The notes under the pieces were generated by a model. The model was not told the origin of the DNA, searched no databases, and worked only from the letters and a program-made list of their open reading frames with translations. A DNA stretch of 34,838 bases from Gemmatimonadota bacterium (GTDB lineage: Bacteria; Gemmatimonadota; Gemmatimonadetes; Gemmatimonadales; GWC2-71-9): positions 1-34,838 of the forward strand of contig QHUU01000113.1 of assembly GCA_003222155.1 (NCBI GenBank). The letters run 5' to 3'. Position 1 is the stretch's first letter. Each line of letters opens with the position of its first letter. Below are positions 1 to 9,251 of the stretch, piece by piece. The position numbers were made by a program, and so were the translations under genes.

Positions 1-740
1 AGGCGATCGTGATTCTGCAGCCCGACGGCCGTGATCGGTACCCCCTGGTCCTCGAGCCGCCGGACCAGCTCCACGGCGCCGCGCCGCTTGGGCGCGTTCT
101 CGAGCGCGTAGTCGTTGTAGTAGAGCTCGGCGTCGGGGTCGGCTTCGTGCGCGAACCGGAATGCCGTGGCGAGGTAGTCCTCTCCCAGAATCGTGAGCCA
201 CGGGGTGCGGCGCAGCGTGCCGTCGTCGTCGAGCGCTTCGTTCACGACGTCCCAGCCCTTGATCCGGCCCCGATAGCGTCCCACCACGGTGCGGATGTGG
301 TCGCGCAGCCGCGCGAGCAGGGTGTCCCGGTTCACGGGCGTGCCGGTGGAATCCTCGAACACCCAGCGCGGCGTCTGATTGTGCCAGACCAGGTTATGCC
401 CGACGATGAACATGCCGTTCCGCTCGCCGAACGCGACATAGCGGTCGCCGGCCGCGAAGTCGTAGGTCCCGGGCCGGGGGTGGATCGCCGCCCACTTGAG
501 CACGTTCTCGGGCGTGATGGAGTTGAACTGCGCCTTCACGATCGCGGCCCCGAGGGTGTCCTGATCGGAAAACTGCGCCGCATTGAGCGCCGCGCCGACC
601 AGAAAGGCGCCTTCGAAGGCGCCTCGCAGCGTGGGCGCTGTGAACGCCGCGTCGGGCGGCTGTGGCTGGGCGCAGCCGATCACCAGCGCGCCGAGCAAGA
701 CGCGCCGCGCTCGGCAAGGCTTACGGCTCCGCGACGACAT
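1..740 (-). CDS. GH10 endo-beta-1,4-xylanase, lipoprotein (partial, C-terminus beyond left edge)
   Basis: Endo-xylanase cutting the beta-1,4-xylan backbone. About 246 codons are visible. The ATG at 740-738 lies inside the end of the GH3 gene, overlapping it by 20 bases. It gives a short basic N-terminus and a lipobox V20-I-G-C23, so the protein is probably anchored in a membrane, facing the periplasm or the cell surface. Canonical GH10 signatures follow: a TPEN-x-x-KW block at residues 76-83 (minus-subsite sugar contacts), GHNLVWH at 114-120, and WDVVNEA with the acid/base Glu168. The second catalytic Glu, expected in an ITE-L/A-D motif, lies outside the window. It is the last visible gene of the susC-susD-GH10-GH3-GH10 run. 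In contrast to the neighbouring GH10 at 3102-4193, its substrate-binding block is textbook, so it is probably the workhorse xylanase. Family assignment is firm; exact substrate is inferred. Confidence 0.93.
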   Translation of the reverse strand, partial: MSSRSRKPCRARRVLLGALVIGCAQPQPPDAAFTAPTLRGAFEGAFLVGAALNAAQFSDQDTLGAAIVKAQFNSITPENVLKWAAIHPRPGTYDFAAGDRYVAFGERNGMFIVGHNLVWHNQTPRWVFEDSTGTPVNRDTLLARLRDHIRTVVGRYRGRIKGWDVVNEALDDDGTLRRTPWLTILGEDYLATAFRFAHEADPDAELYYNDYALENAPKRRGAVELVRRLEDQGVPITAVGLQNHDR

Positions 741-3105
741 CCAGGGCGGTGCTGCGCACGTCCACGGAGTTGCCGCCCACCATCACGTCGAACCGCCCCG
801 GCTCGACCACGCGCTTCATGTCGAGGCCATGGTAGGCCAGCTGCTCCGGCCCGATCTCGAACGTAACGGTGCGGGTTTCCCCCGGCTGCAACGTGACGCG
901 CCGGAACCCGCGCAGCTGCTTGACCGGCTGTGTCACCATGCTGACCAGGTCCCTGATGTAGAGCTGCGCCACCTCGTCTCCCGCCCGGGTCCCCGTGTTC
1001 GTCACGTCGACCGAGACGGTGGTCCGGTCCTGGGGGCCGATGCGAGCCGGCGCCACGCGCAAGTTCGCATACGCGAAGGTCGTGTACGACAGGCCGAACC
1101 CGAAGGGGAACAGCGGCTGCGTCGTGTCGAACAGGTACCCCCGCCGGGCGGAGGGCTTGTGATTGTAGAATACCGGCAGCTGCCCCACGTGGCGGGCGAC
1201 GGTGACGGGCAGCTTGCCGCCGGGATTGATGTCGCCGAACAGGGCCTCCGCCACCACGGTGCCGGTTTCCTGCCCGAGGTACCAGCCATCGAGAATGGCG
1301 GGGACACGATCGACGAGAGCGGGGATCGAGAGCGGGCGGCCGTGGATGAGCACCAGGACGGTCCGTGTGCCTGTGGCCACCACCGCGCGCACGAGCTCTT
1401 CCTGCTGGCCCGGCAACCCGAGGTCCGCGCGGTCGCCGAGGTGATTAGCGGCGTAGGCCTCGCGGCTGGTCATCTCGTTGTCCCCGACCACGACGATCGC
1501 CACCTGACTGCGCCGGGCGAGCGCGACTGCGGCCGCGCGGCGCCGGGCGTTGGACGCCGAGTCGGCGAGCACGACCCGGTCGGCGCCCCAGCGGGCGTGC
1601 GAGCGGGTGCCGCCGACGTGTGGCTGGGGCTCGCGCGTGAACGTGGAGTCTTCGGTGATGCGCGTCCCTTCCGCGTACTCGACCGTGGCCCGCGGTCCCA
1701 GGCGCGTCCGGACTCCCTCGAGGATGCTGACGCTGTGGCGCGGGCCGCCGGAATAGCCGCCCAGCAACACTTCGGCCGCATGCGGTCCTATCACGGCGAC
1801 GCGCGAGAGCCGGTCTGCCTGCAACGGCAGGAGTGCCCGATCGTTCTTGAGCAGTGTGATGGCTTGCCGGGCGGCGGCGAGCGCCAGGCTCCGGCTCGTG
1901 TCCGCCCCCGAGAGCCGGTCGGCGCGGTCCGGGTCGACGAACGGCTCTTCGAACAGGCCGAGCTCGAACTTCGGCCGTAACAGCCGCCGCACGGCGGAGT
2001 CGACGGCCGCCTCCCGAACGCGGCCCTGCCGCACCTGGTCGACCAGCGTGCCATACGCTTGGACGTCGGGCAGCTCGATGTCCACCGTGGCGGCGAGGGC
2101 GCGCCGAGCCGCCTCCCCTACGTCGGCGGCGACGTGATGGACCTCGCCGAGCTGCGCGATGGCGAACCAGTCGGAGACGATCACCCCGTCGAACCCCCAC
2201 TCCCCACGCAGCACGTCGTGCAGCAGCCACCGGTTGGCGTGGGAGGGAACGCCGTCCACCTCGTTGTACGAGGGCATCACGCTCCGCGCGCCTGCCTGCT
2301 TGATCGCGACTTCAAAGGGATAGAGAAACACGTCCCGCAGCGTGCGCTCCCCGTAGGGCGCGGGGCCGACGTTCGTCCCCGACTCGGGTTGGCCATGTCC
2401 GGTCATATGCTTGAGCGTGGCGAGCACGTGGGACGGCCCGACCACCGCCTCGGTCCCCTGGAAGCCGCGCACCGCCGCCACGCCCATGCGGGCCGCGAGA
2501 TAGGGGTCTTCTCCGTACGTCTCCTCGATGCGCCCCCACCGCGGGTCGCGCGCGACGTCGACCACCGGCGCGAGCACCTGATGCACGCCGCGCGCGCGGG
2601 CCTCGGCCGCCGCGACGGCGAACACACGTTCCACCAGCTCCGGGTTCCAGGTGGTGGCGAGTGCGATGGCCTGAGGGAAGCTCGTGGCCTGCTCCGCCTC
2701 GAGGCCGTGGAGCGCCTCCTCGTGGAACAGCACGGGAATGCCGAGGCGGGTGCTGTCCTTCACCCAGCGTTGGATGGCGTTGGTGTACTCCGCTTCCGCC
2801 CGGGCCCCGTGGCGTTCGCCCGGTCGCTCGATGCGTCCGACGCCAATCCGAAACCATTCGGGTGCCCGCGAAGGATCGAACCGGCCGTCGCGATCGGTGA
2901 TGGCCCGCTTGCCCTGCCACAGGCACAGCATCTGGCCGACCTTCTCCTCGAGGGTCATGCGGGAGAGCAGGTCGTCGATGCGGCGCTCGACCGGGAGGGT
3001 CGGATCGAGGTAGGGCGGGCCCTGGGCGGCCGCCGGCTCGACCGCGAGCACGAGGGCCACACAGCCGGCGGCTAGCGCGCGCACCCCGGGGCCCGCGCCG
3101 GTCAT
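721..3105 (-). CDS. GH3 beta-xylosidase / beta-glucosidase, exported
   Basis: Exo-acting GH3 glycosidase, 794 aa, expected to release xylose (or glucose) from the non-reducing ends of oligosaccharides. The ATG at 3105 overlaps the previous gene's TGA (ATGA, 4 bases). It is followed by a Sec-type signal peptide ending near AAA-Q at residues 25-28. An in-frame upstream start at 3186 would sit inside the GH10 gene and bury this signal, so I rejected it. The N-terminal barrel (about 35-370) has the LKHMTGHG motif near 231-238 and the nucleophile Asp312 in IVSDW. The second alpha/beta domain contains an S-R-E-A motif whose Glu is the likely acid/base, followed by DLGLPGQQ. The C-terminus is a fibronectin-III-like domain (VDVTNTGTRAGDEVAQLY). 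The xylan context favours beta-xylosidase. GH3 sequence alone cannot separate this from beta-glucosidase. Confidence 0.93.
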   Translation of the reverse strand: MTGAGPGVRALAAGCVALVLAVEPAAAQGPPYLDPTLPVERRIDDLLSRMTLEEKVGQMLCLWQGKRAITDRDGRFDPSRAPEWFRIGVGRIERPGERHGARAEAEYTNAIQRWVKDSTRLGIPVLFHEEALHGLEAEQATSFPQAIALATTWNPELVERVFAVAAAEARARGVHQVLAPVVDVARDPRWGRIEETYGEDPYLAARMGVAAVRGFQGTEAVVGPSHVLATLKHMTGHGQPESGTNVGPAPYGERTLRDVFLYPFEVAIKQAGARSVMPSYNEVDGVPSHANRWLLHDVLRGEWGFDGVIVSDWFAIAQLGEVHHVAADVGEAARRALAATVDIELPDVQAYGTLVDQVRQGRVREAAVDSAVRRLLRPKFELGLFEEPFVDPDRADRLSGADTSRSLALAAARQAITLLKNDRALLPLQADRLSRVAVIGPHAAEVLLGGYSGGPRHSVSILEGVRTRLGPRATVEYAEGTRITEDSTFTREPQPHVGGTRSHARWGADRVVLADSASNARRRAAAVALARRSQVAIVVVGDNEMTSREAYAANHLGDRADLGLPGQQEELVRAVVATGTRTVLVLIHGRPLSIPALVDRVPAILDGWYLGQETGTVVAEALFGDINPGGKLPVTVARHVGQLPVFYNHKPSARRGYLFDTTQPLFPFGFGLSYTTFAYANLRVAPARIGPQDRTTVSVDVTNTGTRAGDEVAQLYIRDLVSMVTQPVKQLRGFRRVTLQPGETRTVTFEIGPEQLAYHGLDMKRVVEPGRFDVMVGGNSVDVRSTALDVVAEP

Positions 3106-4193
3106 CGTGCGGCCAACGCCGCTTGCACCGCGTAGTACGCCGGTTTGGGTCGCATGCGCGTGTCGTAGAGCACGGGGGCACCCCACTGCGTCGGATCGGA
3201 GACCCAGGCCTGGCCGTCGTAGATCCCCTCGATCTCGATGGCATTGCAGTTCGGTGTGCGCAGGCAGCCGTTGACCATGTCGCGGTAGGCACGAGCCTGC
3301 ACCTGGAGGTCTGCGGCGCTGGCGAAGCCGTTCTGCACCGCAACGTGCATATCGGCTTCGGTGATCTGGATCTTCAGGCCCAGCGCCGCGAACCGCGCGA
3401 AGTTGGCTGCGATCGCATCCGCCGACGGGGCCGCCTGCGCGGTGTAGTGGAATTGGAACCCAATGCCGTCGATGGGCACGCCTCTGGTCTTCAGGTCGCT
3501 CAGCAGCCCGTAGACGGCGTCGGACTTGGCGTTCACAGTCTCGATGTCGTAGTCGTTGTAATAGAGCGGCACCGCCGGGTCGACGGCCCGCGCCCAGCGG
3601 AAGGCCTGTTCGATGTAGTCGGGGCCGATGGCGCTCCAGACGGTCGACCGGAGGTTGCCGTCATCCCCCATCGCCTCGTTCACCACATCCCACGCGGCCA
3701 GCTTGCCCTTGAAGTGGCCGACCACGTTCTCGATGTGCTCCTCGAGGATGGCCCGGAGCGTGTCCGGAGGATAGTTGCCGTTCAAGACCCAGGCCGGAAC
3801 CTGCTGGTGCCAGACGAGCGTGTGCCCGCGCACCACCATGCGGTTGCGTTGGGCGAAGGCCACCACCGAGTCGGCCTGCGTGTAGTTGTAGACGGAGCGG
3901 GACGGGCGCAGATAATCGAACTTCATGAACGTGCCCGTCCACAGCATGCTGAACTGCCGGACGAGGATCGCGCGGAGCTGCGCACCCGAGTCGCCCGGCA
4001 TGGTCAGCGCGGTTCCGGTGGCGGCGCCGACGAAGCGCCCCCCGGCGTCGCCGTAGACCCGCAGCGGCACCGTGTCGGCCGGCGCGGCGTTCGTGGTATC
4101 GGGCACGAACGGCGCCATGTGCGAATCGGCGCCGCAGCCGGCCAGCGCGGCGGCCACGAGCAGCAGTGAGGCGCACAGCCGGCGAGCCGTCAC
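3102..4193 (-). CDS. Divergent GH10 xylanase-like lipoprotein
   Basis: GH10 family protein of 363 aa. The GTG at 4193 overlaps the susD stop (GTGA, 4 bases); a second GTG at 4196 is possible. A lipobox L17-A-G-C20 follows a basic, hydrophobic leader, so it is a lipoprotein. Core GH10 parts are present: GHTLVWH at 123-129, WDVVNEA with acid/base Glu173, GFQFH at 245-249, and nucleophile Glu279 in ITEAD. The C-terminal Cys pair (CLRTPNC) is also typical. Two conserved sugar-binding places differ. The usual TPEN-x-M-K-W block reads WTGTFMKFD (85-93), keeping only the Lys. The usual V-W-G after the Cys pair reads I-E-G. The catalytic pair is intact, so it should be active but with an altered glycone pocket. 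The position between susD and GH3 supports a xylan-related role. Confidence 0.9.
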   Translation of the reverse strand: MTARRLCASLLLVAAALAGCGADSHMAPFVPDTTNAAPADTVPLRVYGDAGGRFVGAATGTALTMPGDSGAQLRAILVRQFSMLWTGTFMKFDYLRPSRSVYNYTQADSVVAFAQRNRMVVRGHTLVWHQQVPAWVLNGNYPPDTLRAILEEHIENVVGHFKGKLAAWDVVNEAMGDDGNLRSTVWSAIGPDYIEQAFRWARAVDPAVPLYYNDYDIETVNAKSDAVYGLLSDLKTRGVPIDGIGFQFHYTAQAAPSADAIAANFARFAALGLKIQITEADMHVAVQNGFASAADLQVQARAYRDMVNGCLRTPNCNAIEIEGIYDGQAWVSDPTQWGAPVLYDTRMRPKPAYYAVQAALAAR

Positions 4194-6106
4194 CACCCCG
4201 GGTTCTGCGGGTACGGTGTTCCCGTCACGCCGTTGATCTGGCGCTGCGGGATCGGCCGGTAATAGTGCTTGTCCTGGATGTTCGGCTGGGCGTACGGATT
4301 GTACTTCTTGATCCGGTCCAGGAAGAACTGCTTGCCGGGGCGACGGAGGTCCTTCCACCGGTTGTACTCCCCCGCGAGCTCGCGGGCACGCTCGTCCATG
4401 ATGAAGTCGAGGGTCATCTGGGCGGCGGTCACCAGGATGGCGGGGTCGCTCTTGTGGCTGACCTGGCATTGCGGCGGTCCAGAGCAGGCGGCGCGCACGC
4501 GCAGCACGTTGATCATGTCCGCGGCCATCTGCGGCTGGTTCAGGCCGACCGCGGCTTCGGCCGCGATCAGGTAGGTCTCGCCCAGGCGCATGACCGGGAA
4601 GTCCTTGCCTCCGTCCTGCGAGGAGAGACCACCGACCCGGAGGTTGTCCTGCCATTTCTTGAGCGAGGGGAAGTGCCGGAACCCGATCATCCCTTTCGCG
4701 TCGTTGTCCTTGCCGCAGTCCACGGTCGGCGCCGTGGTGCAGGGAGTGCCGATGCGGTAGGCCTTCGACATCCGGAAGGAGTCGCTCACCTGATATCCCA
4801 GGTACACCAGGGCGGTGTCGGAGCCCGCGGCTGCCCCGATGGCCGAGCCACCGGCGTCCCGCAGCAGGGTTCCATTGATCGGCGCGCCGCTGGTGCACGT
4901 CGGGCAGGTACCGGCAGGATTGGCCGCGGCGCCGTTGGCGAACCACACCGTCTGGAAGCTGCCGTCGAAGCGGGTGTCGAGCACGTCCGTGCCCGGCCCG
5001 GGCGTGCCGGCCCAGCGGGTCTGGGCGAAGAAGTCGAGCAGCGCCGGCGTCGGCCGTAGCCGGCGGAAGGGACGGCCGTTGTCCAGGTCGCGCACCATCC
5101 CGGCCGCCCAGGCGGGGTTGCCGTCGTATTGGCCGAGGAACTCGAGGTGGTCGTAGTTCGTCTGCCCACTCTGGTACTGCGTGGGGTCGTACGAGTACTG
5201 CGTCACGAAGACGAACTCGGTGTTCCTCTTTGAGTAATTCGCCAGGTCGCAGAAGCCCTGGCCGCCGGGGTCCGCCGGCGCCGCCGCGCGGTGCGTTCCG
5301 CACCACAGCCGCGCGAAATCGGGCACCAGCGAGTACCGGCCGGAATTAATCACCGTATTGGCCAGGTCGAGCGCCTGCTGGAAGTCCGGCTGCAGGTTGG
5401 CCGTGTTCCATTCGCGGTAGGCGCGCGTGAGGTAGGCCTTGGCCAGCAGGTTCTGCGCAGCTCCCTTCGTGGCCCGGCCGTAGTCCGGCTGCGTCACCGG
5501 CAAGAGGTTGATCGCCTGGTTCAGGTCGTCGATGATGACCTTGTAGACGCTGTCCTCCGACTGGCGCGTGGCCTCGGTGGAGACGCCCTGGGCGGCGTGC
5601 AGGTTGATGGTCAAGCCGCCGAACTGCTGCACCAGCTCGAAGTACGCGAGGGCGCGCAGGAAGTGCGCCTCGCCCAGCCGCGAGTCCTTCACGGCCTGCG
5701 TGAGGGTGCCGCCGACGGGGACTTGTGGACCCTGATCCAGCACCGTGTTCGCGCGGTTGATCACGGTGTACCCCCACCCCCAGAACGCATCGAGGAAGCT
5801 CCCCTGGCTGGTGTACGTCGGCTCGTACGTGTCGTAGTAGATCCAGTTCTGTGCGCCGCCGGCCGACACCTGGTCCGCGGCGGTCCAGGTATCGGTGCCC
5901 AGCTCGGTCAGCGCATAATCCGTCTCGCCCCGGCCGTAGAAGCCGCGCAGGCCCGCGTAAGTCGCGTTCGTCGCATCCGTGAGGCCCTGAGGCGTCGCGA
6001 TGTAGGACGACCCCAGACTCGACACCAGCTTCTCACCCAGGTCCACACACCCACCGAGCCCTAGCGTGAGCGTCAGTGCCGGGACGCCATAGAACAGTCG
6101 CTTCAT
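4190..6106 (-). CDS. susD: SusD/RagB-family outer-membrane glycan-binding lipoprotein
   Basis: Surface lipoprotein that captures oligosaccharides and acts as the lid on its SusC partner; 638 aa. The ATG at 6106 begins MKRLFYG and is preceded by an AAAGGA Shine-Dalgarno-like stretch. The lipobox is L17-G-G-C20. The body has the helical repeat layout of RagB/SusD proteins, including the typical DERARELAGEYNRWKDL block near the C-terminus and the PIPQRQI close. At 638 aa it is longer than many SusDs (often about 500-550). Loop insertions are rich in Cys (GTCPTC, RLWCGTH, and a CTTAPTVDC stretch), which could form disulfides at the surface. It starts 31 bases after susC. The neighbouring GH10, GH3, GH67 and GH115 genes suggest (glucurono)xylan fragments as ligand; that part is inference. 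Confidence 0.95.
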   Translation of the reverse strand: MKRLFYGVPALTLTLGLGGCVDLGEKLVSSLGSSYIATPQGLTDATNATYAGLRGFYGRGETDYALTELGTDTWTAADQVSAGGAQNWIYYDTYEPTYTSQGSFLDAFWGWGYTVINRANTVLDQGPQVPVGGTLTQAVKDSRLGEAHFLRALAYFELVQQFGGLTINLHAAQGVSTEATRQSEDSVYKVIIDDLNQAINLLPVTQPDYGRATKGAAQNLLAKAYLTRAYREWNTANLQPDFQQALDLANTVINSGRYSLVPDFARLWCGTHRAAAPADPGGQGFCDLANYSKRNTEFVFVTQYSYDPTQYQSGQTNYDHLEFLGQYDGNPAWAAGMVRDLDNGRPFRRLRPTPALLDFFAQTRWAGTPGPGTDVLDTRFDGSFQTVWFANGAAANPAGTCPTCTSGAPINGTLLRDAGGSAIGAAAGSDTALVYLGYQVSDSFRMSKAYRIGTPCTTAPTVDCGKDNDAKGMIGFRHFPSLKKWQDNLRVGGLSSQDGGKDFPVMRLGETYLIAAEAAVGLNQPQMAADMINVLRVRAACSGPPQCQVSHKSDPAILVTAAQMTLDFIMDERARELAGEYNRWKDLRRPGKQFFLDRIKKYNPYAQPNIQDKHYYRPIPQRQINGVTGTPYPQNPGW

Positions 6107-6137
6107 CTCGATCCCATTCCTTTCACGGTGTCCGGCC

Positions 6138-9100
6138 TCAGAAGGTGACGTTGGCACCGATGAGCAGCGACCGGTACACGGGGGAACCACCGGCCCAGCC
6201 GCTCTCCGGATCGAAGTAGTCGTACTTGTAGGAGACGAACGGCTCCGTCGCCGTCGCGTAGATGCGCGCCGCGGTCGCGCGGAGCCGGCCGGCCAGCGAC
6301 GGCGGCAGCGTGTAGCCGAGCTGGATGTTGCGGATGCGCCAGTGGGATCCGTCCACGTAGCCGCGCGTGGTCCCGTAGTTGAGCGGGGTGCCGTTCAGGT
6401 TCGGAGAAGGGTTGGCGTTGGACGGGGCGGAGGGGGTCCAGTAATCGGTCACGATGTTGCCGAACCGACCGGACAGCGCCGGGATGTACGTGTTGAAGAT
6501 CGTGTACCCCCAGCGGAAGCTCGCCAGCGCCGACAGGTCGAAGCTCTTCCAGGTGACGCGATTGTAGATGCTGGCCGTCCACTTCGGGTAGGTATTGCCC
6601 TGGAGCACCATGTCCTTCGCGTTGATCACGCCGTCGCCGTTCAAGTCGGCGACCCTGATCTGTCCAGGCTTGGCGCCGTACCTGGCCGCCTCCGCCGAAT
6701 CGCTTTGCTGCCAGATGCCCACGAACTCGTAGTCGTACCACACGCGTTGCAGCGGGTTGCCGGCAAAGCCTCCGGTTGAGTTCAGCGGGGCGGTCTGGGC
6801 GCCGGTGTTGATCGGCTGTCCGACGAACCAGCCGTTGTTCAGGTCGCACGGGCTCGCGCCCACCGGGCACCCGACAGTGTCCGACACGGCCAGGGCGACG
6901 ATCTCGTTGTGGTTGTGGGCCCAGCTGATGTCGGTCTGCCACCGGATGCCGTGCTCGTGATTCACATTGATCGAGGAGAGCGCGATTTCGACACCGCTGT
7001 TCCGCGTCTTGCCGATGTTCTGCAGCGCCTGGCTGTACCCGGAGGTCTGCGGCAGGGTGCGCTGCAGCAGCAGGTCGCTGGTATTCTGCCTGTACCAGTC
7101 GACGGTGCCCGTGATGCGGCTGCCCAGGATGCCGAATTCGACGCCTAGGTCGGCCTGGGCGGTCTTCTCCCACTTGAGGTTCGGGTTGGCCGGATTGGTC
7201 GCGTTCGGCGCGTACCCGCCCGCGGTGGTCGAGCCGAAGTTGTACAGGGTGCGCGCGAGCGCGCCCTCGGTCTGGTACGCATCGATGGACGAGTTGCCGG
7301 TAACGCCGTAGCTACCGCGCAGCTTGAGGGCGCTGAGGAAATCGAATCGCCGCATGAACGGCTCGTCCCCGAGCTGCCACGCCACGCCGACCGTCGGGAA
7401 GGTCACCCACTTGTGCCCGGGCGCCAGTTGGCTGGCGCCGTCGCGTCGGAGCGTGGCTGAGACAGTGTAACGGTCTCGCAGCGTGTAGACCACGCGACCC
7501 ATGTACGACGCGAGTGCCGTCTCGGTGAGGGCCGTGGTGAGCAGGAAGTTCTGCCCCTGGCCCAGCGAGTAGTAGAGCGCCTCGTCGTACGGAATGAACT
7601 GCGCGCTCTCGTTGGCGGCCGAGCTGCGGAACTTCTGGATGCCGTACAGCAGCGTGGCATCCACGTGGTGCACCTTGCCGATGTCCCGGCTCACCTGGAG
7701 CATGGCGTCCAGGGTGTACTGCAGGTTGGCGAACTGGTTGTACGATCCCTCCCGATCGGTGTGCCCGGGAAAGATCGCGTCGGGGCCCTCGTAATGACCG
7801 GTGCTCTGATGTGTGTAGTCCGGCCCGAAGTTCACGCGCAGGTTTACGCCTTCGAGCAGCTGGAACGTGCCGAACGCGGACACGAACAGGCGGTCGCGCG
7901 TCACGTCGTTCCGCACACCCTGCACGGCCTTGAGCGGGTTCCAGGCCAGCGCATCGCCATCGGGATGCGCGAGGATGAGGCCGTTGGCGTCGTACGGCGA
8001 CCCGAAACCGGTCTGCTGACGCGCGGCGCCCCAGAGGCCGTCGCCTAGGGCGGTCGCCTGCAGGGAATGGGTGTACTGCGCGGAGACGCCGAGGCGCAGC
8101 CGGCCCTGGACGTGATCGACGGAGGCGTTGCCCGTGAACCGGTTGAAGTCGAAGCCCACGGCCGTCCCGGTCTGGTCGAAGTAGTTCCCGGACAGGTTGA
8201 AACGGGTGTTCTCCGAGATCCCGTTCATCCCGATGTGAACGCTTCGCTGCTGGCCGGTGCGCTCAATCAGCTTCTGCCAGTCGGTCGCTTGGCCCGCCGC
8301 ATAGGCCGCCTGCTGCTGCGCGCTCAGGACCGAGGCGGGGTCGTCGCTCACACCGGCATAGCGCGCGGCCGCTTGCAGCATCGCCAGGTACTGCTGAGGG
8401 TTCATCATGGTGGGGAGGCCGTACGGGCGCTGGCCCGTCACGTACGCGTCGGCCGTGAACTGCGTCTTCACCCCGCCGGTGCCCGCGCCCTTCGTGGTAA
8501 TCAGCACCACGCCGTTGGCGCCGCGGCTGCCGTAAATCGCCGTGGCGGCCGCGTCCTTCAGGATATCGATGGAAACGATGTCGTCCGCGTTGAAGTCCCC
8601 GATCCCGCCGGCGATGGGAACGCCGTCCACTACGATGAGCGGATTGTTGTTCGCGGTGATCGAGCGGATGCCGCGGATGAAGATCCTCACGTCGTCGCCG
8701 GGCTTGTTGCCTCCGTTCACGATGTCCACGCCCGGAACGCGGCCCTGGATCGCCTTGATCGCGTTCGACGTCGGGAGCTCGGCGATCTGCGCCGCCTTCA
8801 CCGTCGACACCGCGCCGGTCACGGTGCGCCTCTCTTGCGTGCCATAGCCGACGACCACCGGCCCTTGCAGCTCGATCGCCTTGGCGGTCAGCCGGAAGTC
8901 GGCGACCACGCTCTGTCCGGCCGTCACGGTCACCACTTGCGTGGCGACGCCAAAGCCGATCAACCTCGCCACCACCGTCCGTGTTCCGGCAGGGACCTCC
9001 GGAATCACGTACTTCCCGTCCGGACCGGTGACGACGCCGAGTCGCGTGCCTTGCACCACCACACTCGCGGTTGCGACCGGCTGGCCCTGTTCATTGGTGA

Positions 9101-9203
9101 CGGTGCCGGCAACTTGGCCCGTCTCCTGCGCCTGGAGGCGGCCCGCGCCCGGAACCGCAAGCATCAGCCCTAGCAGGAGCCTCCACAGTCTCATGTCTCT
9201 CAT
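6138..9203 (-). CDS. susC: SusC/RagA-family TonB-dependent outer-membrane transporter
   Basis: TonB-dependent porin of 1021 aa that imports oligosaccharides across the outer membrane with its SusD lid. I chose the ATG at 9203 because GAGGGG lies 7 bases upstream; an in-frame GTG at 9218 overlaps that site. The signal peptide ends near LQA-Q (about residue 25). A carboxypeptidase-regulatory-like domain (about 28-112, GTVTNEQGQPV) is followed by the plug with VVVGYGTQ and TVTGAVS near 115-130 and the GVPIAGG and LKDAAATAIYGSRGANGV motifs. The rest is beta-barrel, ending in an aromatic (NVTF), as outer-membrane barrels usually do. It is first in the run susC-susD-GH10-GH3-GH10, and a 21-base palindrome lies about 50 bases before its start. 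Substrate is inferred from the neighbours. Confidence 0.96.
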   Translation of the reverse strand: MRDMRLWRLLLGLMLAVPGAGRLQAQETGQVAGTVTNEQGQPVATASVVVQGTRLGVVTGPDGKYVIPEVPAGTRTVVARLIGFGVATQVVTVTAGQSVVADFRLTAKAIELQGPVVVGYGTQERRTVTGAVSTVKAAQIAELPTSNAIKAIQGRVPGVDIVNGGNKPGDDVRIFIRGIRSITANNNPLIVVDGVPIAGGIGDFNADDIVSIDILKDAAATAIYGSRGANGVVLITTKGAGTGGVKTQFTADAYVTGQRPYGLPTMMNPQQYLAMLQAAARYAGVSDDPASVLSAQQQAAYAAGQATDWQKLIERTGQQRSVHIGMNGISENTRFNLSGNYFDQTGTAVGFDFNRFTGNASVDHVQGRLRLGVSAQYTHSLQATALGDGLWGAARQQTGFGSPYDANGLILAHPDGDALAWNPLKAVQGVRNDVTRDRLFVSAFGTFQLLEGVNLRVNFGPDYTHQSTGHYEGPDAIFPGHTDREGSYNQFANLQYTLDAMLQVSRDIGKVHHVDATLLYGIQKFRSSAANESAQFIPYDEALYYSLGQGQNFLLTTALTETALASYMGRVVYTLRDRYTVSATLRRDGASQLAPGHKWVTFPTVGVAWQLGDEPFMRRFDFLSALKLRGSYGVTGNSSIDAYQTEGALARTLYNFGSTTAGGYAPNATNPANPNLKWEKTAQADLGVEFGILGSRITGTVDWYRQNTSDLLLQRTLPQTSGYSQALQNIGKTRNSGVEIALSSINVNHEHGIRWQTDISWAHNHNEIVALAVSDTVGCPVGASPCDLNNGWFVGQPINTGAQTAPLNSTGGFAGNPLQRVWYDYEFVGIWQQSDSAEAARYGAKPGQIRVADLNGDGVINAKDMVLQGNTYPKWTASIYNRVTWKSFDLSALASFRWGYTIFNTYIPALSGRFGNIVTDYWTPSAPSNANPSPNLNGTPLNYGTTRGYVDGSHWRIRNIQLGYTLPPSLAGRLRATAARIYATATEPFVSYKYDYFDPESGWAGGSPVYRSLLIGANVTF

Positions 9204-9251
9204 GTCGAGTCCCCTCACTGAGAGTGTGGCGTTGTTGCTTGGACGGCGGCC

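Noticed and set aside
583-3075. Long plus-strand open frames opposite the GH3 gene (583-1980, 2059-3075)
   Set aside because: Arg/Pro/Val-rich translations with no domain signal, lying antisense to a well-supported GH3 gene; expected in GC-rich DNA.
4194-5306. N-terminal extension of the GH10 frame up to 5306
   Set aside because: It reads the susD gene in another frame and gives low-complexity Arg-rich sequence. The GTG at 4193 leads straight into a lipoprotein signal.
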